From: an uncultured Burkholderiales bacterium
GTDB taxonomy: Bacteria; Pseudomonadota; Gammaproteobacteria; Burkholderiales; Burkholderiaceae_C
Assembly (NCBI GenBank): GCA_937897495.1
Contig: CALCBL010000054.1
Location: 1-11,340, forward strand
Direction: 5' to 3'
Length of the DNA: 11,340 bases
Below the pieces are notes generated by a model. The model ran no database searches and was not told where the DNA came from. It saw only the letters and a list, made by a program, of their open reading frames with translations. This document shows positions 6,039 to 11,340 of the stretch, piece after piece. A program made the position numbers and the translations under genes. Numbering within the stretch: position 1 is the stretch's first letter; every line of letters begins with the position of its first letter.

Positions 6039-7223
6039 ATGGCGAATGACTATCTTTTCACTTCAGAATCCGTGTCCGAAGGCCACCCCGACAAGGTTGC
6101 CGATCAAATCTCAGACGCCATTCTCGACGCTATTTTTGAACAAGACCCCCGCAGCCGCGTGGCCGCCGAAACGCTGACCAACACCGGTTTGGTAGTTTTG
6201 GCCGGTGAAATCACCACCAACGCCCACGTCGACTACATCCAGGTGGCCCGCGACACCATCAAGCGCATTGGCTACGACAACACCGAGTACGGCATCGACT
6301 ACAAAGGCTGCGCGGTCATGGTTTGCTACGACAAGCAGTCCAATGACATTGCCCAAGGTGTGAACCATGCCTCCGACGACCACCTGAACACCGGTGCCGG
6401 CGACCAAGGTTTGATGTTTGGTTACGCTTGCAGCGAAACCCCCGATCTCATGCCTGCGCCCATTTATTACGCGCACCGTTTGGTCGAGCGTCAAGCCCAG
6501 TTGCGCAAAGACGGCCGCTTGCCTTTCTTGCGCCCCGATGCCAAAAGCCAAGTGACCATGCGCTACGTAGACGGCAAGCCGCACAGCATCGACACCGTGG
6601 TGTTGTCCACTCAGCACAGCCCAGATCAAAGCGAGTCGGCCACCAAAATGAAGGCCAGCTTCAACGAAGCCATCATTGAAGAAATCATCAAGCCTGTGCT
6701 GCCCAAAGAGTGGCTGCAAGACACCAAGTACCTGATCAACCCCACAGGTCGCTTTGTCATTGGCGGTCCTCAGGGCGATTGCGGCCTGACCGGTCGCAAG
6801 ATCATTGTGGACACCTACGGCGGTGCTTGCCCTCACGGCGGCGGCGCCTTCTCAGGCAAAGATCCTTCAAAGGTTGACCGTTCAGCTGCTTATGCAGCGC
6901 GCTATGTGGCCAAGAACATTGTGGCTGCTGGTCTTGCAACCAAGTGCCAAATTCAAGTGGCCTACGCCATTGGTGTGGCACGCCCCATGAACATCACGAT
7001 CAACACTGAAGGCACTGGCGTGATCTCTGATGACCAGATTGCCGCTTTGGTGAACGAGCACTTTGATTTGCGCCCTAAGGGCATCATTCAAATGCTCGAC
7101 CTCTTGCGCCCCATCTACACCAAGACAGCGGCATATGGCCACTTTGGCCGCGACGAGCCCGACTTCACATGGGAGCGCACCAACATGGCCGCCACACTGC
7201 GTGCGGCCGCTGGCTTGAAGTGA
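6039..7223 (+). CDS. metK: MetK, S-adenosylmethionine synthetase
   Basis: MetK condenses ATP and methionine to S-adenosylmethionine, the cell's main methyl donor, with release of phosphate and pyrophosphate; it is a cytoplasmic tetramer. From the ATG at 6039 the product is 394 residues, normal for the family, and begins [19 protein letters not shown] with the methionine/ATP-binding SEGHPDK at about 13-19. The two family signatures are present: [12 protein letters not shown] (about 119-130) and [16 protein letters not shown] (about 267-282). The frame stays open 40 codons further upstream to an ATG at 5919, but that start has no Shine-Dalgarno and lies in the structured leader. The 6039 start has AGGAG seven bases before it. 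The gene is divergent from the acyltransferase pair and abuts the convergent FAH gene with no spacer. Confidence 0.98.
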   Translation: MANDYLFTSESVSEGHPDKVADQISDAILDAIFEQDPRSRVAAETLTNTGLVVLAGEITTNAHVDYIQVARDTIKRIGYDNTEYGIDYKGCAVMVCYDKQSNDIAQGVNHASDDHLNTGAGDQGLMFGYACSETPDLMPAPIYYAHRLVERQAQLRKDGRLPFLRPDAKSQVTMRYVDGKPHSIDTVVLSTQHSPDQSESATKMKASFNEAIIEEIIKPVLPKEWLQDTKYLINPTGRFVIGGPQGDCGLTGRKIIVDTYGGACPHGGGAFSGKDPSKVDRSAAYAARYVAKNIVAAGLATKCQIQVAYAIGVARPMNITINTEGTGVISDDQIAALVNEHFDLRPKGIIQMLDLLRPIYTKTAAYGHFGRDEPDFTWERTNMAATLRAAAGLK

Positions 7224-8096
7224 TTATTTGACGGGGTTTTCTAAAACGCCAATCCCGTCAATTTCAACGCGCACCACATCGCCCGACTTTAAATATTTGG
7301 GCGGTGTGAAGCCAATGCCCACACCCACGGGTGTGCCCGTGGCAATCGCATCACCTGGGTACAAAGTGATGCCCGCGCTCAAAGTTTCAATGAGCGTCGG
7401 AATGTCAAAAATCAAATCGGTGGTGGCGGCGTTTTGGCGCTCTTCGCCATTCACATAGCAACGCACATGGGTGTTGGTGCCGTCCATTTCGTCGGCACTC
7501 ACAAGCCACGGGCCCATGGGGCAGAAGGTGTCAAATGATTTGCCCATGTGCCATTGCATGTGCTTGTTTTGCCAATCGCGTGCCGTGATGTCATTGACGA
7601 TGGTGTAACCCCACACGTGCTGCATGGCATTGGCTTTGGTGATGCCTTTGCCACCTTTGCCAATGATCACGGTCAACTCGGCTTCGTAGTCAATGGCCGT
7701 TGACACCTTGGGCATCTCGATGGCGTCGCCTGTGGCAATGACGCACTCGGGCACTTTGGTAAAGATGATGGGCTCGGCGGGAATTTCGCCGCCGGCTTTG
7801 GCACTGCTGTCAAAGCCACTGCGCGCAAACTCTTTGGCGTGTGCGTGGTAGTTTTTGCCCACGCAAAAAATGTTGCGGCGTGGGTGGGGCAAGGGTGCAC
7901 GCAATTGCACGTCTTTCAGGGCAATGGCGGCACCTTGGGGTGGTAAGGCCTCGCCACGAGACAGGGTGTCTACAAGTGTGAGCGCTCCAAGTTCGCGATC
8001 GGCCAGGGGCAAGTCAAACGGTGTGACTGCAGATGAATCTTGCGACACCAAGCCCACATGGGGTTGGCCTTGGTAAAAAAAAGCAGCAATGCGCAT
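7224..8096 (-). CDS. Fumarylacetoacetate hydrolase (FAH) family protein
   Basis: A 290-residue enzyme of the FAH superfamily, whose members hydrolyse, decarboxylate or hydrate oxo-acids in the breakdown of aromatics, sugars and dicarboxylates. Glu138 and Glu140 in DYEAELTVIIG and Asp169 in NDITARDWQ form the expected Mg/Mn site, with the usual 31-residue spacing from first Glu to Asp. Other family blocks are FCVGKNYHAHAKEF (about 77-90), GKSFDTFCPMGPW (about 185-197) and TGTPVGVGIGF (about 253-263). The ATG at 8096 is chosen because the family begins close to MRIAAF; the frame is open to 8177 without a plausible start. It is divergent from a Bug solute-binding gene, a frequent pairing in Burkholderiales, which suggests a catabolic role for the transported acid. 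The exact substrate is unknown. Confidence 0.9.
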   Translation of the reverse strand: MRIAAFFYQGQPHVGLVSQDSSAVTPFDLPLADRELGALTLVDTLSRGEALPPQGAAIALKDVQLRAPLPHPRRNIFCVGKNYHAHAKEFARSGFDSSAKAGGEIPAEPIIFTKVPECVIATGDAIEMPKVSTAIDYEAELTVIIGKGGKGITKANAMQHVWGYTIVNDITARDWQNKHMQWHMGKSFDTFCPMGPWLVSADEMDGTNTHVRCYVNGEERQNAATTDLIFDIPTLIETLSAGITLYPGDAIATGTPVGVGIGFTPPKYLKSGDVVRVEIDGIGVLENPVK

Positions 8097-8162
8097 GATG
8101 AAGGGCACCTTGAAATAAGATTGATCTAGACCGTATTGTGACGCCTCCAAAGAATTTGATCG

Positions 8163-8177
8163 GTGAGGTCCACTCAC
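8163..8177. repeat. Short inverted repeat in the FAH/Bug divergent region
   Basis: GTGAG (8163-8167) and CTCAC (8173-8177) form a 5-bp inverted repeat with a 5-base centre, extendable by one G-T pair. It lies midway in the 182-bp gap (8097-8278) between the divergent FAH and Bug genes, where an operator would be expected. The rest of the gap shows no promoter that I can defend on either strand, and there is no adjacent regulator gene. Confidence 0.25.
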
Positions 8178-8278
8178 TGATAGATACCCCGATGTGACAT
8201 AGGTTCATGCAGAAGATGGACTGCGGTGTTAGAGTCTGTTGGAAAGCTAAAGCGCCCCAAAACAATGTAGGAGACCTC

Positions 8279-9307
8279 ATGAATTTCTTTCAATCGATGC
8301 GTCCATCAAAAACAGCTCGCCAGTATTTTCTGGGTACAGCCAGTGTTCTTGCCAGCAGTTTGCTTCTGAACATGGCCGGACAAGTTTCTGCCTCGGCGCA
8401 AGCTGCCCCCTACCCGACCAAATCCATCACCATGATCGTGCCGTTCCCACCCGGTGGCTTAGCGGACATTGTGGCTCGCCCCGTGGCAGAAGCCATGAGC
8501 CGTGAACTGGGTCAGCCCGTGATCATTGAAAACAAAGGCGGTGCAGGCGGCGGCATTGGCATGGGTGTGGCTGCGCGCTCCAAACCCGATGGCTATACCG
8601 TTCTCTTGGCCTTGTCTTCATTGACCGTCATCCCTGAAGCCGATGCCTTGTTAGGCCGCAACCCCATGTTCTTGCTGAACGAGCTGCGCCCCATTGCGCG
8701 TTACACCGCAGACCCAACGGTGCTGGCCGTGCGCGCTGACGCGCCTTGGAAGACTGTTAAAGAGTTTGTTGAAGATGCGCGCAAACGTCCTGGTGCGATC
8801 AACTATGGCTCGTCGGGTAACTACGGCACCATGCACGTTCCCATGGAAATTTTGGCGCAAACCGCTGGCATCAAGTTGACCCACATTCCGTTCACGGGTG
8901 CAGGCCCTGCCGTGGTGGCCATGTTGGGCGGTCAAATTGACGCATTGTCCACAGGCCCCGCTACTGTTTTGCAGCACGTTAAAGCCGGCAAAATTCGTGT
9001 GCTGGGCCATTGGGGCAACGGCGCATTGGCCTCCATGCCCGAGGTCAGCAGTCTGAAAGATTTGGGCTTCAATGCCGAGTACGCGCAGTGGTCTGGCTTG
9101 TTCATTCCAAGCGGTACACCCGAGCCTATTGCGCAGCGATTGCGTGCTGCCGCCAAAATGGCCGCTCAAGATGCCAAAGCCCGCGAAGTGATTCAAAACA
9201 CCGGCAGTCCTGTGCAATATTTGGACAGCCCCGATTTTGAAAAATATGTTCAGGCCGATGCCAAACGCATGACCGACGTGGTCAAGAAAATTGGCAAAGT
9301 GGAATAA
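8279..9307 (+). CDS. Bug/TctC-family tripartite tricarboxylate transporter solute-binding protein (first copy)
   Basis: An exported solute receptor of the Bug (TctC-like) family, which binds carboxylates or related small molecules in the periplasm and normally delivers them to a TctAB permease. The 342-residue precursor has a signal peptide with a hydrophobic core (about 18-34, FLGTASVLASSLLLNMA) and likely cleavage near ASAQA|APYP (about 42). The mature start YPTKSITMIVPFPPGG is the family hallmark, followed by NKGGAGGGIGMG, DGYTVLL, INYGSSGNYGTMH and FTGAGPAVVAMLGGQIDA. The start is the ATG at 8279 with TAGGAG at 8268-8273; the upstream ATG at 8207 lacks such a site. The ligand cannot be predicted, as this family is large and mostly orphan. 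It is followed by a second copy 68 bases later. Confidence 0.93.
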   Translation: MNFFQSMRPSKTARQYFLGTASVLASSLLLNMAGQVSASAQAAPYPTKSITMIVPFPPGGLADIVARPVAEAMSRELGQPVIIENKGGAGGGIGMGVAARSKPDGYTVLLALSSLTVIPEADALLGRNPMFLLNELRPIARYTADPTVLAVRADAPWKTVKEFVEDARKRPGAINYGSSGNYGTMHVPMEILAQTAGIKLTHIPFTGAGPAVVAMLGGQIDALSTGPATVLQHVKAGKIRVLGHWGNGALASMPEVSSLKDLGFNAEYAQWSGLFIPSGTPEPIAQRLRAAAKMAAQDAKAREVIQNTGSPVQYLDSPDFEKYVQADAKRMTDVVKKIGKVE

Positions 9308-9312
9308 ATTCA

Positions 9313-9327
9313 GATCAATCTTTGATC
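9313..9327 (+). other. Small hairpin between the two Bug genes
   Basis: GATCAA (9313-9318) and TTGATC (9322-9327) form a 6-bp stem with a TCT loop, six bases after the first Bug stop codon. No T-run follows directly, so it is not a standard terminator. It may stabilise the upstream message or partly separate expression of the two genes. Confidence 0.35.
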
Positions 9328-9375
9328 AAACTCATTAGCTTTTAAGAACCACATTCAGTTATCACGGAGACCTAC

Positions 9376-10422
9376 ATGAACTCATTGCACAAATCAACTT
9401 CTAGCCAAGTAATCGCTGGCACTTTACAAAAGCCCTCTGCTAAGCGCCGTCATATGGGCCTCGCATTGGCCAGCTTTTTGTTGATGGGCACAGGCATCTT
9501 TTTGTCGCAGCAAGCCCACGCGCAAAACTACCCCACGCGCCCTGTCAAAATCATTGTGCCTTTTGCCACAGGCGGCCCTGCCGACAACTATGCGCGGTTC
9601 ATGGCTCAGCGTCTGCAAGACAGCTTGGGTCAAACTTTTGTGGTCGACAACAAGCCTGGCGCAGGCTCTGTCATTGGCACCGACTTGGCGGCCAAAGCTG
9701 CTCCCGATGGTTACACCTTGCTGCTCATGTCGAACACGCAAACCGTGAACGAAACCCTCATCCCCAACAAGCCTTATGGCTTGATGAAAGACTTTGTGGG
9801 CGTCGCCCCCATCAACTATTCTGATTTGGTGTTGGTGGTCAACCCCACCAAAGGCTTGAACACTTTGGCCGATGTCATTCGTGTCGCCAAAGCCCAGCCT
9901 GGCAAGTTGAACTATGCATCTTCCGGTCCTGGCACGCCCTATCACATGGCTGGCGAATTGTTCAAAAGCATGGCCAAGATTGACATGGTGCACGTGCCCT
10001 ACAAAGGCAGCTCTGGCGCACGCACCGATGTGCTGGGCGGTCAAGTCGACATGATGTTTGATGCGGTCACCACCATGACCGAACAAGTCAAGGCTGGCAA
10101 AGTCAAAGCTGTGGGCGCCACCGGCAAAGTGCGCTCCGATGTGTTGCCCGATGTGCCCACCCTGAACGAAGCGGGCGTACCAGGCTACGAAGCCACCATT
10201 TGGCTTGGCATCATGGCGCCCAAGGGCACGCCCAAAGCCGTTGTCGACAAGCTCAATGAAGCCGTTTCTAAAATTTCTTCACAAACCGACATCAAGCAAC
10301 AGTGGGCCAAGCAAGGCGCGGCACCTTTGGTCATGAACCCTGTGGCATTTGACAAATATTTGCAAGACGACATTGCCAAATGGGCCGGTGTGATCAAGTC
10401 AGCCAACATCAAACTGGATTAA
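9376..10422 (+). CDS. Bug/TctC-family tripartite tricarboxylate transporter solute-binding protein (second copy)
   Basis: A 348-residue paralogue of the preceding receptor. The signal peptide is long, with a polar 25-residue n-region ending in AKRRHM, a hydrophobic core (about 28-44) and cleavage near QAHA|QNYP (about 49). The mature protein opens NYPTRPVKIIVPFATGGPADN and contains NKPGAGSVIGTD, DGYTLLLMSN, LNYASSGPGTPYHMAGELF and VPYKGSSGARTDVLGGQVDMMFD, all typical of Bug proteins. The start ATG has GGAG at 9366-9369. An internal ATG (residue 27, at 9454) would leave a shorter signal, but it has no ribosome-binding site. The two copies differ clearly in sequence, so they probably bind different ligands. 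The ModA-like gene follows five bases after the stop. Confidence 0.93.
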   Translation: MNSLHKSTSSQVIAGTLQKPSAKRRHMGLALASFLLMGTGIFLSQQAHAQNYPTRPVKIIVPFATGGPADNYARFMAQRLQDSLGQTFVVDNKPGAGSVIGTDLAAKAAPDGYTLLLMSNTQTVNETLIPNKPYGLMKDFVGVAPINYSDLVLVVNPTKGLNTLADVIRVAKAQPGKLNYASSGPGTPYHMAGELFKSMAKIDMVHVPYKGSSGARTDVLGGQVDMMFDAVTTMTEQVKAGKVKAVGATGKVRSDVLPDVPTLNEAGVPGYEATIWLGIMAPKGTPKAVVDKLNEAVSKISSQTDIKQQWAKQGAAPLVMNPVAFDKYLQDDIAKWAGVIKSANIKLD

Positions 10423-10427
10423 TTCTT

Positions 10428-11135
10428 GTGTCGCGCTTCTTTCATTTGCTCAGTGGCGGTGCCGCACAAGGCTTGGTCAACGCTTTAAAAGCTTCGATTG
10501 AAAGCACGACTGAAACCCAACTCATCTGCACCTTTGGTGCTGTGGGTTTGATGAAGCAAAAGCTCCTAGATGGTGCGCCATGCGATGTGGTCATTTTGAC
10601 CGCTGCGCTCATTGAGCAGCTCACGGCGTCAGGGCATGTGTTGGCGGGCAGCGCACGTCATTTGGGGCTTGTCAAAACAGGCGTTGCCGTGAAGAGCGGC
10701 ACACCTTGGCCTCAAGTTGAAACCGCCGAGCAATTGAAGGCCGCCATGTTGGCTGCGACGGGCATTTATTTTCCCGACCCCCAGCTGGCCACAGCGGGCA
10801 TTCACTTTATGAAAGTGCTCAATGGTTTGGGCATTGCCGATACAGTGGCCAGCAAACTGCACGCCTACCCCAACGGCAATGCCGCCATGAATGCCATGGC
10901 CGCTTGCGATGACCCGCATGTCATTGGCTGCACGCAGGTCACAGAAATTTTAATCACCCAAGGCGTGGACTTGGTGGCCAACTTACCACTTGAATTTGAA
11001 CTGGCTACCCTCTACACGGCAGGCGTGCGGTCTACCAGCACCTGTGCAGCAGAAGCAACAGCCATGATTGACATTTTGATCAGCAAGGCCAACGCAGCAC
11101 TTCGTGCATCAGGTGGTTTTTTGCCTTTGGCTTGA
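10428..11135 (+). CDS. ModA-like (type II) substrate-binding protein without a signal peptide
   Basis: The 235-residue product resembles the molybdate-binding ModA group of periplasmic-type binding proteins. It has SGGAAQGLVNAL near the N-terminus, FGAVGLMKQKLLDGAPCDVVIL, a central VKTGVAVKSGTPWP, FPDPQLATAGIHFMKVLNGLGI, PNGNAAMNAMAACDD and VIGCTQVTEIL. The two-lobed fold is therefore likely, but it starts almost directly with the fold and has no signal peptide, so it should stay in the cytoplasm. Oxyanion ligands could not be verified, and binding of another small anion or a regulatory role is possible. I chose the GTG at 10428, five bases after the preceding stop; it has no Shine-Dalgarno and probably depends on translational coupling. 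The frame extends upstream to 10380, inside the Bug gene. Confidence 0.75.
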   Translation: MSRFFHLLSGGAAQGLVNALKASIESTTETQLICTFGAVGLMKQKLLDGAPCDVVILTAALIEQLTASGHVLAGSARHLGLVKTGVAVKSGTPWPQVETAEQLKAAMLAATGIYFPDPQLATAGIHFMKVLNGLGIADTVASKLHAYPNGNAAMNAMAACDDPHVIGCTQVTEILITQGVDLVANLPLEFELATLYTAGVRSTSTCAAEATAMIDILISKANAALRASGGFLPLA

Positions 11136-11170
11136 AGCCAGGCAATTGATTGGCAGGATTCCGTCTTTTT

Positions 11171-11184
11171 TGGGTTGCAACCCA
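11171..11184. repeat. 14-base perfect palindrome after the ModA-like gene
   Basis: TGGGTTGCAACCCA is a perfect palindrome, preceded by a run of six Ts at 11165-11170. On the plus strand the T-run is on the wrong side of the stem for a terminator, and on the minus strand As rather than Ts follow it. It may be a protein-binding site or a stem without a terminator function. Confidence 0.35.
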
Positions 11185-11224
11185 TCCATTTGACTTTCCG
11201 ATACCCCCAATTTTCAGAAGCCCA

Positions 11225-11253
11225 CTTGAATTTCTCTTAAACGCCCTTATCAT
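11225..11253 (+). promoter_or_regulatory. Heat-shock promoter: sigma32-like with overlapping sigma70-like elements
   Basis: CTTGAA (11225-11230) followed 12 bases later by GCCCTTAT (11243-11250) resembles the sigma32 pattern CTTGAA / CCCCATNT. The same region reads TTGAAT (11226-11231) and TATCAT (11248-11253) with a 16-base spacer, a fair sigma70 promoter. Either would start transcription within the CIRCE operator that follows directly. This fits groESL control in betaproteobacteria. Confidence 0.65.
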
Positions 11254-11279
11254 TAGCACTCGCAGGAGATGAGTGCTAA
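11253..11279 (+). promoter_or_regulatory. CIRCE operator, binding site of HrcA
   Basis: TTAGCACTC (11253-11261), a 9-base spacer and GAGTGCTAA (11271-11279) match the CIRCE consensus exactly in both arms. CIRCE is bound by the repressor HrcA, whose activity depends on GroEL, and it controls groESL and sometimes dnaK operons. It sits on the predicted transcript start and points right, so the controlled gene, most likely groES, begins just after the window. The only gene on its left (ModA-like) points towards it and is not a target. Confidence 0.95.
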
Positions 11280-11307
11280 CAACGCCAGCACCCTCCCATG
11301 AACCCTT

Positions 11308-11339
11308 AAGTATTCAATTTTGAATACTTTTTGTTTTTT
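11308..11339 (+). other. AT-rich hairpin plus T-run in the heat-shock leader
   Basis: AAGTATTCAA (11308-11317) and TTGAATACTT (11320-11329) are a perfect 10-bp inverted repeat around TT, followed by a T-rich tract to 11339. On shape alone it is an intrinsic terminator, yet it lies about 50 bases into the transcript expected from the promoter at 11225-11253. It could be a leader attenuator, a temperature-sensitive hairpin or the operator of a second repressor. The window ends before the next gene, so these cannot be separated. Confidence 0.5.
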
Positions 11340-11340
11340 A

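Noticed and set aside
6111-6836. Long minus-strand open frame (241 codons) inside metK
   Set aside because: It is antisense to a strongly conserved gene and its translation matches no family I recognise; the open frame follows from the codon bias of metK.
8204-8235. Sigma70 promoter TTCATG/TAGAGT for the first Bug gene
   Set aside because: The spacer is 20 bases and both hexamers are weak matches.
9424-10086. Long minus-strand open frame (220 codons) inside the second Bug gene
   Set aside because: A shadow of the coding strand, His/Gly/Val-rich as expected for an antisense frame, with no promoter or ribosome-binding site.
11133-11170. Possible terminator for the ModA-like gene (GCCAG/TTGGC stem, then TTTTTT)
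   Set aside because: The stem is only five pairs with an 8-base loop, and the T-run begins 11 bases after it; this is not a credible intrinsic terminator.
11298-11309. Tiny leader ORF (ATG AAC CCT TAA) after CIRCE
   Set aside because: Three codons with no ribosome-binding site; not supportable as a leader peptide.
1-11340. Mobile elements, CRISPR arrays, tRNA or rRNA genes
   Set aside because: No transposase, integrase, regularly spaced repeats or recognisable tRNA/rRNA sequence was found on either strand; the gene content looks like stable chromosome.

Overview
The window looks like chromosomal DNA of a betaproteobacterium in the order Burkholderiales, most likely a Comamonadaceae member of the Limnohabitans/Rhodoferax type. 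The grounds are the tandem Bug-type (TctC-like) solute-binding proteins, the pair of LpxL-like acyltransferases divergent from metK, a cytochrome c4-like gene divergent from engB, and a CIRCE operator following a heat-shock-type promoter. Placement below order is a judgement from protein style, not from a search.

Layout. (1) 1-1647, minus strand: msrP-msrQ, the periplasmic methionine sulfoxide reductase and its haem membrane partner, coupled by a TGATG overlap and ending in a strong hairpin. (2) 1648-2423, minus strand: a di-haem cytochrome c4-like protein with a good intrinsic terminator and two further inverted repeats behind it. (3) 2503-4138, plus strand: engB (YihA/YsxC ribosome-assembly GTPase), overlapped at its end by an alpha/beta hydrolase with an aspartate nucleophile. 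(4) 4111-5843, minus strand: two LpxL/LpxM-family acyltransferases, the second starting at GTG inside a GTGA overlap; the operon ends 28 bp inside the convergent hydrolase gene. (5) 5844-7223, plus strand: a long structured leader and metK. (6) 7224-8096, minus strand: a fumarylacetoacetate hydrolase (FAH) family enzyme that abuts metK end to end with no spacer. (7) 8279-11135, plus strand: two Bug/TctC solute-binding proteins and a ModA-like binding protein without a signal peptide. (8) 11136-11340: a noncoding region with a sigma32/sigma70-type promoter, a perfect CIRCE operator and an AT-rich hairpin with a T-run. The controlled gene, probably groES-groEL, lies beyond the right edge.

Most genes are ordinary housekeeping: protein repair, respiration, ribosome assembly, lipid A acylation and SAM synthesis. 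The accessory part is 7224-11135, which looks like uptake of an organic acid coupled to an FAH-family catabolic step, although no TctA/TctB membrane genes are present here.

The most interesting noncoding signal is the metK leader (about 5867-6038). Its 5' hairpin resembles a SAM-II aptamer. Further down, two mutually exclusive stems can expose or hide the metK Shine-Dalgarno sequence. This suggests feedback control of SAM synthetase by its product. The folding was done by eye and is a hypothesis.
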